Origin: CAVTQZ01 sp963737015
Lineage (GTDB): Bacteria; Actinomycetota; Acidimicrobiia; Acidimicrobiales; UBA8190
Reading direction: 5' to 3'
DNA: 64,000 nucleotides
Assembly: GCA_963737015.1 (NCBI GenBank)
Contig: CAVTQZ010000001.1
Location: 2,418,001 to 2,482,000, forward strand
In this document: in pieces, positions 52,711-61,895 of the stretch
How positions within the stretch are numbered: the first letter of the stretch is position 1
Layout: each line of letters opens with the position of its first letter
The notes under the pieces: model-generated
The model's database searches: none
The model's input: the letters and a program-made list of their open reading frames with translations, nothing else
Told to the model about the DNA's origin: nothing
Program-made: the position numbers and the translations under genes

Positions 52711-53812
52711 GTGAGGATCCTGATGGCGACCGAGCGGGCTTCGGCGACCGGCGGACGCGAGATGGTGTCCCTCGAGGTCGCCCGGGAGCTGGCAGCACGA
52801 GGCCATGAGCTCGACGTGTACTGGGCCGTCGGAGGCGACCTCGAGGCCGACTACCGGGAGTTCTCACGGTCGGTCCACCGTGCTCACCTCCAGGTCCGCC
52901 GCCCCGGGCTCCTGCCCAATTTCTTGCGCGCTTCTCCTTCCTTGTGGTCGGCGACCCGCAGACGTCCGGACGTCGTGTACGTCCAGACCTTCGCCTACAT
53001 CCCCTTCGCGACCCTCGTTACCCGCGCCACCCGTGCGCCCCTCGTCTGTCACCTGCACGGGTACACGCACTACAACAAGGCGCTTCTCCTGGCGCGTCAG
53101 GTTTCTCGGTTCATATCCGTGTCCGAGGACAGCGCGCAGCAGATGGATCAAAAAGGGCGTGGAGGCGAGCAAGATCAGCGTCGTCCACAACGGTGTCGAC
53201 GTCGATCGTTACTCCTTCGGCGGTCTCGGTGAGCGCGGACGTGCGCGACAAAAAATGAATCTTCCCCCAGACGCCTTCGTGACCCTCTATTACGGGCGTC
53301 TCGACAAGGAGAAGGGGGTCGACGTCCTCCTGCAGGCGTGGCGGCTGCTCGGTGTTCCCGCCGACGATGCGACCTTGCTGGTCATGGGTGAATCGGTGAT
53401 CGATCCCGATCCTGCTGCCTCCGAACGCCGGCTGCGCGAACTTGCTCCCGCCGGATGCAGGTGGTTGCCATTGAGCCGCGACGTTCTCACGCCGTTGCAC
53501 GCAGCGGACGTCGTGGTGCTGCCTTCCTACGACGAGGGTCTCAGCTTGACCCTGTTGGAGGCCCTCGCCACGGGCCGCCCAGTCGTCGCCACACGCGTGG
53601 GTGGGACTCCCGAAGCGCTGTTCCCCCCGCTCGACCACCTCATGTTCGAACCCGGCGACCCACCGGGACTCGCGTGGACCCTCGAGCGGTTGATGAATTG
53701 GCGAAATGAGGATCCTGGACTCGGCGAGCGCTGTCGGGAACGCGTGACCGGGAACTTCACGCTGGAGCAGATGGCGAGGGGTGTCGAGAGCGTCCTCGTC
53801 GAATCGCGATGA
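52711..53812 (+). pseudogene. GT4-family glycosyltransferase, single-base frameshift
   Basis: The first frame from GTG 52711 gives the N-terminal Rossmann half of a GT-B enzyme (MRILMATERASATGGREMVS, VVYVQTFAYIPFATLVTRAT, VCHLHGYTHYNKALLLARQV, RFISVSEDSAQQMDQKG). The second half continues in the +1 frame: KISVVHNGVDVDRYSFGG, LYYGRLDKEKGVDVLLQAW, LPSYDEGLSLTLLEALATGR and PVVATRVGGTPE. The last carries the E-x7-E type donor-binding motif of GT4 enzymes. The break is at a run of five A and three G (53150-53157); one extra base explains it. Repaired length is about 366 residues. The product probably adds a nucleotide-sugar unit to a surface glycan. The ATP-grasp gene overlaps its stop. Confidence 0.82.
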
Positions 53813-55047
53813 AGACGGGTCGACCCTTTTTGGACCGGTCGGTGCCGGTACTCCTCGTGCGCATCGGGCGCTATCCCCACCACCACGGGGCAGTCGGCGC
53901 CATCCGGACCCTGGGACGTACGGGCGTGCCGGTGCACGTCGTCACCGAGGATCCGTACACGCCGGCCGCCAGGTCGCGCTACACGACCGAGTACATCGTG
54001 TGGCCGACGACCGGGCAGGAAACCGACGAGGAGATGCTCACGAGGCTCTTGGGGATCGGCCGTCGAATCGGCACCCGCTCGATCACGATCGGCACCGACG
54101 ACGAGGCGGCGGTCTTCTTGTCGGAGCACGCCCGGGACCTGGACGAGTGGTTCATCAACCCGGCGCAGCCCCCGGCTCTGGCGCGTCAGCTAGCCAGCAA
54201 GAAGGGCCTCTACGACCTTTGCAGGAAGCTCGACGTGGCCACACCGAGATCGTTCTTCGCGAGCGGCGGCGACGAGATCGGCCGTGTCGGACACGATGCG
54301 ACATTCCCTGTCGTCGTGAAGAACGTCGAGCCATGGGTGCGCCTCACGGCGCCCGCAGTCCCGGGTACGACCATGGTCCTCGACGCCGCGGAGCTGTCCC
54401 GCTTGGCGAGGACCTGGCCCGAGGGCGCGCGGGTAGTGGTCCAGGAGTTCATCCCCCACGAAAGATCCGAGGACTGGATCCTCCAGATGTGCACCGGACG
54501 AGACGGCGAACCACTCGTCACGTACACAGGCCGAAAGATCCGCTCGTGGCCGCCGCACGCCGGTCAGACGAGTTACGCGAAGGTCGAGTCGAACCCCGCA
54601 CTCGCAGAGGAAGCAGGACGACTCTGCGGGTCTCTCGGATACCGGGGCATCGCGGACATGTGCTGGCGGCTCGACGAGCGTGATGGGCAACTCAAGTTGC
54701 TCGACTTCAATCCCCGGCTCGGGGCGCAATTCGAGATGTTCAGAACCGACAAGGGGATCGACGTCGTGCGCGCGCTCCATCTGGACCTGACCGGTAAGCC
54801 TGTTCCCCGCGGGAGGCAGAACGACGGCCACGTGTTCGTCGTCGAGAGCCTCGACATCCCCGCCCGCTTCGCCTACAGACGCGAGAGGCGCGGTGCGTCA
54901 CCGAACGCTGAACCGGTGCACACGAAGCGGCGCCTCGTCCGGAAGGTCGGCTTAGCCTGGCTGGCGCTCGACGACCTCCTTCCGCCCCTGTTCGTGTTCC
55001 TGCGGTTCGCGCGCGTCCGCCTCCTGCGCCTGATGAACCTCAGGTGA
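53809..55047 (+). CDS. ATP-grasp ligase, glycan-cluster type
   Basis: The product has 412 residues. The ATP-grasp core is visible: NPAQPPALARQLASKKGLYD with the first Lys, FPVVVKNVEPW with the nucleotide-binding Lys, VVVQEFIPHERSEDWILQM, and LLDFNPRLGAQFEMF with the metal-binding Asp-Asn motif. Such enzymes join a carboxylate to an amine or thiol through an acyl phosphate. Its placement, with an ATGA overlap to a glycosyltransferase gene, suggests it adds an amino acid or similar unit to a surface polymer or glycolipid; D-amino-acid ligases are one known parallel. The C-terminus ends in a hydrophobic, Arg-rich segment that may bind the membrane. Confidence 0.75.
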   Translation: MKTGRPFLDRSVPVLLVRIGRYPHHHGAVGAIRTLGRTGVPVHVVTEDPYTPAARSRYTTEYIVWPTTGQETDEEMLTRLLGIGRRIGTRSITIGTDDEAAVFLSEHARDLDEWFINPAQPPALARQLASKKGLYDLCRKLDVATPRSFFASGGDEIGRVGHDATFPVVVKNVEPWVRLTAPAVPGTTMVLDAAELSRLARTWPEGARVVVQEFIPHERSEDWILQMCTGRDGEPLVTYTGRKIRSWPPHAGQTSYAKVESNPALAEEAGRLCGSLGYRGIADMCWRLDERDGQLKLLDFNPRLGAQFEMFRTDKGIDVVRALHLDLTGKPVPRGRQNDGHVFVVESLDIPARFAYRRERRGASPNAEPVHTKRRLVRKVGLAWLALDDLLPPLFVFLRFARVRLLRLMNLR

Positions 55048-55069
55048 TTCGTGGCCGAGGCACGCGCAA

Positions 55070-55088
55070 CCGCTTCGTGCGCAAGCGG
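55070..55088. terminator. Weak hairpin between convergent genes
   Basis: CCGCTT/AAGCGG with a seven-base loop lies in the 43-base gap between the convergent ATP-grasp and hemL genes. It could terminate either transcript; no T tract is seen. Confidence 0.3.
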
Positions 55089-55090
55089 CC

Positions 55091-56380
55091 CTAGCCCTTG
55101 ATCTCGAATGCCACCTCGGTGGCGTTCTTCACGACCTCCGCGAGGACCTCGTCGGTGTGTGACATGCCGGGGAACATCGCCTCGTAGGGACCCGGGGCGA
55201 GAGCCACTCCCCTGGCGAGCATGGCGTTGAAGAAGCGCACGTAGAGCCCGTTCTCGACCGATGAGCGCGCCTCTTCGTAGTTCGTCACCGGGTCCTGCGA
55301 GAAGAAGAGCCCCACGAGCGGCCCGACGGCCGGTACCTGTGCCGGCAGACCTGCCGAAGTGAGGGCCTCTCCCAACCGGCGGGCGAAGTCCGAGGCGCGC
55401 GCGCTCAACTCCTCGTAGTCTTCTGCTGCCACGTGCCCCAGGACAGCCAGTCCCGCCGCCGTCGCGAGCGGGTTCCCCGAAAGCGTGCCCGCCTGGTACA
55501 CGGGCCCGGACGGGGCGAGCACTTCGAGGACGTCGGCCCTTCCGCCGAACGCTCCCACCGGCAGGCCGCCTCCTATCACCTTTCCGAAGCACCACAGGTC
55601 GGGTCTCACTCCCACCATCCCGGTCGCGCCTGACAGGCCCACGCGGAAGCCGGTTATGACCTCGTCGAAGATGAGAAGAGCACCCGCCTCGTCGCACGCG
55701 GCACGCAAGGCTTCGAGGAACCCGGCCCGCGGCGGCACCACTCCCATGTTGGCCGCCACCGGCTCGACGATCACACAAGCGGCGCGCTCGTCGAGCGACG
55801 GAACCTCGTTGAACGGCACGACGAGAGTGTCACGGACCGCACCGAGCGGTACCCCGGTCGAACCCGGAAGTCCGAGCGCCGCCACCCCGCTGCCGGAGCC
55901 GGCTAGCAGGGCGTCTGCATGCCCGTGGTAGCAACCGTCGAACTTCACGACCATGTCGCGTCCGGTGTAGCCGCGGGCCACCCTTATGGCGCTCATGGTC
56001 GCTTCGGTACCCGAAGACACGAGGCGGACCTTCTCGCAGCCGGGGACGGCCTCGCAGATCCGCTCGGCCAGGAGCACCTCTCCTTCGGTCGGCGCCCCGA
56101 AGCTCGTGCCGCTGCGTGCACTGCCCGAGACAGCCTGCACGACGACGGGGTGCGCGTGACCGAGAAGGACCGCGCCATAGGACTGCACCATGTCGATGTA
56201 CGTGCGTCCCTCCACGTCCCACACATACGGCCCTTCTCCGCGGACAACTGTGTAGGGGACGCCTCCGACGTTGGAGAAAGATCGAACGGGAGAGTCGACA
56301 CCTCCGGGTATCGAACGACGCGCCCTTTCGAACCAGGCTGCGTTGGTCTGTCCGGCCGCCTCCCGGAGGGATTCAGCCAT
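55091..56380 (-). CDS. hemL: Glutamate-1-semialdehyde 2,1-aminomutase (HemL)
   Basis: The product has 429 residues, a PLP enzyme that converts glutamate-1-semialdehyde to 5-aminolevulinate. Signatures are SIPGGVDSPVRSF, FVSSGTEATMSAIRVARGYT-like (seen as LVSSGTEATMSAIRVARGYT), LLIFDEVITGFRVG, and the PLP Lys in CFGKVIGGGLPVGAFGG (K267). The ATG overlaps the hemB stop region by eight bases. It is the last gene of the rex-hemACDBL cluster. Confidence 0.96.
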   Translation of the reverse strand: MAESLREAAGQTNAAWFERARRSIPGGVDSPVRSFSNVGGVPYTVVRGEGPYVWDVEGRTYIDMVQSYGAVLLGHAHPVVVQAVSGSARSGTSFGAPTEGEVLLAERICEAVPGCEKVRLVSSGTEATMSAIRVARGYTGRDMVVKFDGCYHGHADALLAGSGSGVAALGLPGSTGVPLGAVRDTLVVPFNEVPSLDERAACVIVEPVAANMGVVPPRAGFLEALRAACDEAGALLIFDEVITGFRVGLSGATGMVGVRPDLWCFGKVIGGGLPVGAFGGRADVLEVLAPSGPVYQAGTLSGNPLATAAGLAVLGHVAAEDYEELSARASDFARRLGEALTSAGLPAQVPAVGPLVGLFFSQDPVTNYEEARSSVENGLYVRFFNAMLARGVALAPGPYEAMFPGMSHTDEVLAEVVKNATEVAFEIKG

Positions 56381-57393
56381 TAAGAGCCTCGGCCACCTCT
56401 GCCGCGAAATAAGTGAGGATCATCGTGGCGCCTGCCCGCCGGATCGCGATCAGGTGCTCGAACGAGACGGCCTCTCCGTCGATCCATCCGCGCTCGGACG
56501 CCGCCTTCACCATGGCGTACTCCCCGCTCACGTGATATGCCGCGACCGGAACGTCGACCGCCTGGCTGGCCGCTGCGATCACGTCCAGGTACGCCAGGGC
56601 GGGCTTCACCATGACGATGTCGGCTCCTTCGGCGATGTCCTGTGCGATCTCCGCGAGTGCCTCGCGCCGGTTTCGAAAGTCCTGTTGGTAGGACCTGCGG
56701 TCCCCTCCCCCGGCGATCGTGACATCGACCGCCTCGCGGAACGGGCCGTACAGGGACGAGGCGTACTTGGCGGCGTACGCGAGGATCGCCACGTCCGTAC
56801 GACCATCTGCGTCGAGCGCCGAGCGGATCGCCGCGACCTGACCGTCCATCATCCCGCTGGGAGCGACGATGTGCGCGCCGGCCTCGGCTTGGGAGAGGGC
56901 GACGCGCTGGTAGAGCTCCAACGTTCGCGTCGTTGTCCACGCCGCCGTTTACGTCGATGACGCCACAGTGCCCGTGGTCGGTGTACTCGTCCAGGCAGAG
57001 ATCGGCGATCAACACGAGCTCCTCCCCGAGAGCGGAGCGGATGTCGCGCAGTGCTAGCTGGGTGACCCCTTCGGGGTCCCAAGCCGAAGAACCGACTGCG
57101 TCCTTGGTGGCGGGCAGACCGAAGAGCACGAGCCCCGGCACCCCCAACGACGCCAGACGCTTCGCTTCGGTCACCGCAGAGGCGATCGTGTGCTGGTAGT
57201 GCCCCGGGAGCGACAGGATCGGACGGGATTCGTCGATGCCCTCGCGGACGAACAGAGGAGCCACCAGGTTGTCGGTCGAAAGGGAGGTCTCGGCGACGAG
57301 GCGGCGCATCGAAGGCGTGCGCCGGAGGCGCCTCAACCGTCGCACCGGGAACCGCGCGCCGGCTTCGCCCGGTCGAGAAGTGCTGGCTCTCAC
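56373..57393 (-). pseudogene. hemB: Delta-aminolevulinic acid dehydratase (HemB), single-base frameshift
   Basis: The N-terminal part from GTG 57393 has the family's RLRRTPSMRRLVAETSLS opening and ADLCLDEYTDHGHCGV with zinc-type Cys residues. It reads to VDNDANV, and homology then continues one base on as LELYQRVALSQAEAGAHIVA, SGMMDGQVAAIRSALD, AAKYASSLYGPFREA (first Schiff-base Lys) and VMVKPALAYLDVI (second Lys). The family sequence here is NDATLELY. The extra A on the coding strand (56924-56925 region) turns GCGACG into GCGAACG and breaks the frame. Repaired length is about 339 residues. The GTG start overlaps the hemD stop as GTGA. The gene is essential, so an assembly error is the likely cause. 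Confidence 0.9.
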
Positions 57394-58910
57394 CGTGAAA
57401 AGCGTAGCTGTGTCACATGTTCTGCTATCGCGCGCACGAGCCCCGCAGTGCTCTGGTCGTCTGCCACGACTCCCGCTGTGATGCCGGCCTCGGCGAGCGC
57501 AGCCGCTGTGGTCGGGCCGATGCACGCCACGATCGGCGCCATGCTCCGGCCGGCGGCGGAGTCCAGGTAGTGCTGAACGGTGGACGGTGAGGTGAAGGTG
57601 ACGACGTCTGCTTCCGACGCCGCACGGACCATCTCGGGGGTGATCCCGTCCTCCGGTCCGGCCGCGACGGTCCGGTACGCGATCACCTCGTCCACCTGCC
57701 ACCCCGCGGCCCGCAATGTCGGGGCGAGGACCTCGCGGGCCTGCTCGGCGCGAGGGAACAACACCGAGCGTTGCCGCTCGTCCCCTGAGAGAGGCGCCTT
57801 CCCCATCGCGCGCGCGAGATCCTCGGCGCCTCCGCGCTCAGGAGCGAGGCTCACCGTCAGGTCGCGCCCGCACAGCGCTTCTGCGGTCGCGGCCCCGATG
57901 GCAGCCAGAGCGGTGCCGGCGAGCCCGCTTCGGGGGGGCAGGAGGTCGAAGAAGCGCTCGACTGCGTTGGCGGAGGTGAAGACGATCCAGCCGTAGCGCC
58001 CCTCGCGGACCCGTTCGACCGCTAGGCGAAGAGCCCGCCCACCGTCCTGTGGATCGGCGATCGATATCACCGGCAACTCGATGACCTGCGCGCCCTGGTC
58101 TTCGAGGGCGGAAACCAGAGCCCGGGACTGCGGACGAGCACGGGTGACCACGACGGACAATCCCGACAATGCTCCGGGCGCAGGAGCTATGAGCTCGAAC
58201 TCGGCAACCTCGCCGACCACGATCGTCGCCGGCGCGTCGAGCTCGACATCGGCGAGCTCCCCGAGCGTGCAGCGGACGATTCGCTGTGAATCGGTGGTGC
58301 CGTTTCGCACGACGAGCACCGGGGTCTTCTCGCTGCGGCCGCCCGCGATCAGGCGCCGGGCGATCTCGGCGCGTTGGCGCATCCCCATCATCACGACCAG
58401 GGTGCCGCCGCATCGTGCCAGAGCCTCCCAATCGACCTCGCGCTCCGATGCCGTCGCACCGGCGTCGTCACCGACGTGTCCTGTGACCACGGTCACAGAA
58501 CGTGACACGCCGCGATGCGTCACCGGTACACCCGCGGCGGCCGGGACGGCGAAAGCAGCGCTCACGCCCGGCACGACCTCGAAGGGGATGCCTGCGGCGA
58601 GGAGCGCCTCGGCTTCCTCTCCACCTCTGCCGAAGACGAAGGGATCGCCCCCTTTCAGACGCACGACGAGACGTCTCGACCTCCCGTGCTGCACGAGAAG
58701 GTCGTTGATCTCGGCCTGTCGCCGTGGCCTGCTCTCGCCCGGCCGCTTGCCGACGTCTATGCGGAGGGCGTTCTGCGGGGCGAGCCGCAAGAGCTCTTCG
58801 CTCACCAGGCGGTCGTAGAGAAGTACCTCGGCGCGCGCGAGCAGCTCCGCTGCGCGCACCGTCACGAGCCTCGGGTCACCGGGACCAGCTCCCACCAGGT
58901 AGACGGTCAC
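57390..58910 (-). CDS. cobA-hemD: Fused uroporphyrinogen III methyltransferase / uroporphyrinogen III synthase (CobA-HemD)
   Basis: The product has 506 residues from the GTG at 58910, which overlaps the hemC stop as GTGA; the longer open frame upstream is a shadow. Residues 1-240 are a SUMT (CobA/CysG-C type): VYLVGAGPGDPRLVTVRAAE, VRLKGGDPFVFGRGGEEAEA, PGVSAAFAVPAAAGVPVTHR and MGMRQRAEIARRL. Residues 250-505 are HemD: VVVTRARPQSRALVSALEDQ, ASEADVVTFTSPSTVQHYLD and CIGPTTAAALAEAGI. The fusion makes uroporphyrinogen III and can methylate it to precorrin-2, linking heme with siroheme or cobalamin. Such fusions are known in actinobacteria and Firmicutes. Confidence 0.93.
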   Translation of the reverse strand: MTVYLVGAGPGDPRLVTVRAAELLARAEVLLYDRLVSEELLRLAPQNALRIDVGKRPGESRPRRQAEINDLLVQHGRSRRLVVRLKGGDPFVFGRGGEEAEALLAAGIPFEVVPGVSAAFAVPAAAGVPVTHRGVSRSVTVVTGHVGDDAGATASEREVDWEALARCGGTLVVMMGMRQRAEIARRLIAGGRSEKTPVLVVRNGTTDSQRIVRCTLGELADVELDAPATIVVGEVAEFELIAPAPGALSGLSVVVTRARPQSRALVSALEDQGAQVIELPVISIADPQDGGRALRLAVERVREGRYGWIVFTSANAVERFFDLLPPRSGLAGTALAAIGAATAEALCGRDLTVSLAPERGGAEDLARAMGKAPLSGDERQRSVLFPRAEQAREVLAPTLRAAGWQVDEVIAYRTVAAGPEDGITPEMVRAASEADVVTFTSPSTVQHYLDSAAGRSMAPIVACIGPTTAAALAEAGITAGVVADDQSTAGLVRAIAEHVTQLRFSR

Positions 58911-59821
58911 GGGACGGTGGCCCAGTCCTCGAGCGCGGACCCACCGGCTTCGGACAAGAGACCTGCTGCCAGACGGCTGCCGAGCTCTTCGGGATCCTCT
59001 GCACGGTCTTCTCTTCGAAGCAGAACGTGCCCGTCGCGACTGGCGAGGACCGCCTGCAGTGTGACTCCCGCCCCGTCGGCCGCGCCGAGCGCACCACAGG
59101 GCAGCGAGCAACCGCTTCCGAGAGCGGCGAGAAAGGCGCGCTCGGCCGACAACACCTTGTGCAGGGCCGGCTCGTCGATCAGTGCGAGCAAGTCCAGTGT
59201 CTCGGTGTCGCCGTCGCGACATTCGACGGCCAATGCGCCCTGTCCCACCTGTGGCAGGAGCACGGAAGGTTCGAGGACCTCACGCACATGGTCGGTCATC
59301 CCGAGACGCTCGAGCGCGGCCATCGCCAGCACCCCCGCGCCGATCGCTTCGGAACGCTCGACACGCCTCTTCATGTTGCCCCGCAATTCGCAGAAGGTGA
59401 GATCGGGCCGCAACCACGCCAGCTGTGCGCGTCGTCGGACGGAGCCGGTCGCGACGCAAGCCCCGGGTGCCAGATCGTCGATCCGGCTGCCGACCATGGC
59501 GTCGCGTGGATCTTGTCTTTCGGGGACCGCTGCGAGGACGAGGCCGCCCTGACCGGCGGCAGGCAGATCCTTGGCCGAATGGACCGCGATGTCGGCGCGC
59601 CCGTCGATCACAGCGCTCGACACCTCCTTCACGAACGCACCCTGTCCGCCGATCGTCTCGATCGGGGCCTCGGAGAGGCGGTCGCCGGTCGTCTGCACGA
59701 TGACGGTCTCACACGGCGGCGCTCCGTCGATCGCACTAATGAGCCCGATCACGCGATGCGCCTGGAAGAGCGCGAGTGGCGAGCCGCGGGTGGCGACGCG
59801 AAGAACGCGACGAAGGGCCAA
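58907..59821 (-). CDS. hemC: Porphobilinogen deaminase (HemC)
   Basis: The product has 304 residues from a TTG at 59821, eight bases after the hemA stop; longer starts overlap hemA. It polymerises four porphobilinogens into hydroxymethylbilane. Signatures are RVATRGSPLALFQA, VQTTGDRLSEAPI, GQGAFVKEVSSAVIDGRADI, AVHSAKDLPA and GSVRRRAQLAWLRPDL. The dipyrromethane-cofactor Cys is in LGSGCSLPCGALG. The substrate-site Asp is in the HSAKD box. Length is normal. Confidence 0.94.
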   Translation of the reverse strand: MALRRVLRVATRGSPLALFQAHRVIGLISAIDGAPPCETVIVQTTGDRLSEAPIETIGGQGAFVKEVSSAVIDGRADIAVHSAKDLPAAGQGGLVLAAVPERQDPRDAMVGSRIDDLAPGACVATGSVRRRAQLAWLRPDLTFCELRGNMKRRVERSEAIGAGVLAMAALERLGMTDHVREVLEPSVLLPQVGQGALAVECRDGDTETLDLLALIDEPALHKVLSAERAFLAALGSGCSLPCGALGAADGAGVTLQAVLASRDGHVLLRREDRAEDPEELGSRLAAGLLSEAGGSALEDWATVP

Positions 59822-59828
59822 GGCGATC

Positions 59829-61100
59829 TCAGAGGTCGAAGAGCGTGCGAAGCGCCTCCACCAGCCGCTCTCCCCTCGGAGTTCCGGCAGCAGCCTTGAG
59901 CGCCACGGTCGGCTCGTGAGCGAGCTTCGCCAGGACGTCGCGCAGCACCGACTCGACCTGCTCCATCTGTCGCTCATCGAGATCGGCGAGCCGCTTGTGC
60001 TGCCTTCCGAGCTCGCGGGTTACGACGTGTTCGAAGCGCTCGCGCATCGCGGAGACGACGGGCGCGGCTCCGCGCGCGCGCTCGTTCGTCCTGTACCGCT
60101 CGACCTCGTCGATGACGATTCGATGTGCGTCTGCGAGCTCACCCTGACGGCTCGCAAGGACCTCCTCGGACCTCGAATTGAGATCCGCCATGTCGAGCAG
60201 GATGACCCCGGGGACCTCTCGAGCGGCCGGGTCTACGTTGCGGGGCATCCCGAGGTCGACGACGACGAGAGGGACCCCCTGCTCCTTCTCCCGCTTTGCG
60301 CGCGCTCCCGCGAAGTGGTCGGCGTTGAGCACGTGCTCGGACGCGCTGGTCGAGACGAAGAGAGCATCGGTATCGGCGAGAACATTCGGGAGCTCCTGCA
60401 AGGACAGCGCCCGACCGCCCGCGGTGGTCGCGAGAGAGCCGGCCCTGTCCAGAGTCCGGTTCGCGATGAGGATGCTGCCGACTTTTCGTTTAGTGAGTGC
60501 CTCGACCACACCTTCGGCGGTTTCCCCGGCTCCCACCACCACGACCCGGGCACCGGAAAGGGGCCGACCGAGGTTCAGCTCCGCCAGATCGACTGCGACG
60601 TGGGACAGGGACACGGACCCCCGCGAGATCTCGGTCGCCGACCGGACACGGCGTCCGGCCTTCACGGCGTGAAGGAACAGAGCCTGGAGCACGGGACCGC
60701 ACGCCCTCTCGTTCTCCGCCCGCTCGTATGCCCTCCGCACCTGTCCCAGGACCTCGGTCTCGCCGAGGGCGGTCGACCTCATCCCGGCCGCGACCTCCAG
60801 GAGATGGACGGTCACGTCGTCGTCGAAGAGGACGTTCACGTGGTCGGCGAGCACGTCGGTGGAAGTGCCGGCGGTCTCGGCGAGGAAGTCCTGAAGATCC
60901 GCCACCCCCTCATGGAAACGCTCCACCACGGCATAGAGCTCGGTACGCAGGCACGTCGACAGCACGACCACCTCGGAGAGGTTCGACAGATCGCGCAGCC
61001 TCGCCAGCACCTTCGGGAGGCGCTCGTCTGCGATGGCGACTCTCTCGAGCAGGTCGAGGGGGGTGTCCGGACCTTCGAGGCCTACTACGACGAGCGACAT
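59829..61100 (-). CDS. hemA: Glutamyl-tRNA reductase (HemA)
   Basis: The product has 423 residues. It reduces glutamyl-tRNA to glutamate-1-semialdehyde, the first committed step of the C5 pathway. The catalytic Cys is C50 in VVVLSTCLRTELYAV. The usual family text is STCNRTE, so Leu replaces a very conserved Asn. Other marks are GMRSTALGETEVLGQVRRAY, FLHAVKAGRRVRSATEISRG, VVVGAGETAEGVVEAL (NADPH) and VVDLGMPRNVDPA. The ATG at 61100 lies 45 bases after the rex stop. Feedback by heme or Rex control is likely but not shown. Confidence 0.93.
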   Translation of the reverse strand: MSLVVVGLEGPDTPLDLLERVAIADERLPKVLARLRDLSNLSEVVVLSTCLRTELYAVVERFHEGVADLQDFLAETAGTSTDVLADHVNVLFDDDVTVHLLEVAAGMRSTALGETEVLGQVRRAYERAENERACGPVLQALFLHAVKAGRRVRSATEISRGSVSLSHVAVDLAELNLGRPLSGARVVVVGAGETAEGVVEALTKRKVGSILIANRTLDRAGSLATTAGGRALSLQELPNVLADTDALFVSTSASEHVLNADHFAGARAKREKEQGVPLVVVDLGMPRNVDPAAREVPGVILLDMADLNSRSEEVLASRQGELADAHRIVIDEVERYRTNERARGAAPVVSAMRERFEHVVTRELGRQHKRLADLDERQMEQVESVLRDVLAKLAHEPTVALKAAAGTPRGERLVEALRTLFDL

Positions 61101-61145
61101 CGCCTACAAGGATACGAGGCCTGTTGCCGTCCCCTCACGCGTGCT

Positions 61146-61856
61146 CTACGAGGGGCCCGACGTGCTCAGGCCCACGACATGCGGTAGGGGGGACGAAGCC
61201 TCCTCGGGCCCGGGATAGTCCGAATGCGACAGATAGAAACTCATCACCTGCAACTCGATCGACAGGTCGACGTAGCGAAGCAGGACGTGTGGAGGAACCA
61301 TCAGGATCCGGGGCGCGAAGTTGAGCACGGACCCGATACCGGCACGGACCATCCTCTCGGCCACCTCCTGGGCGGCAGGTCCGGGGGTTGCGATAACACC
61401 GATCTTCGGAGGGTCGCGCCTCGAGACCTCCTCGAAGTCGTTCGAGTGGTTGACCCGAACCCCGCGTATCAGGGTGCCGATGAGCGAGGGATCGACGTCG
61501 AATAGTCCCGCCACACGAAAGCCGCGTGAGCTGAAACCAGGCGAGTTCGCCAGAGCGCGTCCCAGGTTGCCCATTCCCACGATGGCCACCGGCCAGTCAC
61601 CGTCCAAGCCGAGCTCACGGTCGATCTGTGACAGCAGGTACTCGGCGTCGTAGCCCGAGCCCCTCGTCCCGAAGGAGCCGAGGAAGGACAGGTCCTTTCT
61701 CACCTTCGAAGCATTGACCCGGGCCATCTCCGCCAGCTGCTCCGACGAGACCGTCGCAGTGCCGCCCCGCACCAGCTCGAGGAGGATCCGCTGGTACACA
61801 GGCAGCCTTGCGACAGTCGCACCTGGGATGCGCCTGAAGTTAGGAGCAGGTGCCAT
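61146..61856 (-). CDS. rex: Redox-sensing transcriptional repressor Rex
   Basis: The product has 236 residues from the ATG at 61856. The N-terminal winged helix (LPVYQRILLELVRGG, SSEQLAEMARVNASKVRKDL) binds DNA. The Rossmann domain has the glycine motif IVGMGNLGRAL and reads the NADH/NAD+ ratio. GIGSVLNFAPRIL and the C-terminal domain-swap helix (VDLSIELQVMSFYLS) are typical. Rex represses respiratory and heme genes when NADH is low and releases DNA when NADH rises. It heads the heme cluster, as in Streptomyces. A longer frame upstream reads through the promoter and is not used. Confidence 0.95.
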   Translation of the reverse strand: MAPAPNFRRIPGATVARLPVYQRILLELVRGGTATVSSEQLAEMARVNASKVRKDLSFLGSFGTRGSGYDAEYLLSQIDRELGLDGDWPVAIVGMGNLGRALANSPGFSSRGFRVAGLFDVDPSLIGTLIRGVRVNHSNDFEEVSRRDPPKIGVIATPGPAAQEVAERMVRAGIGSVLNFAPRILMVPPHVLLRYVDLSIELQVMSFYLSHSDYPGPEEASSPLPHVVGLSTSGPS

Positions 61857-61864
61857 CGCGGGGG

Positions 61865-61895
61865 ATGGTACCGAGGCAGGTGCCCGCCGCACCAA
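61865..61895 (-). promoter_or_regulatory. Promoter of the rex-hem operon
   Basis: On the minus strand TTGGTG (61895-61890) and TACCAT (61870-61865) are 19 bases apart. The rex ATG begins eight bases after the -10 box without a ribosome site, so leaderless translation is likely. No convincing Rex operator was found here. Confidence 0.45.
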
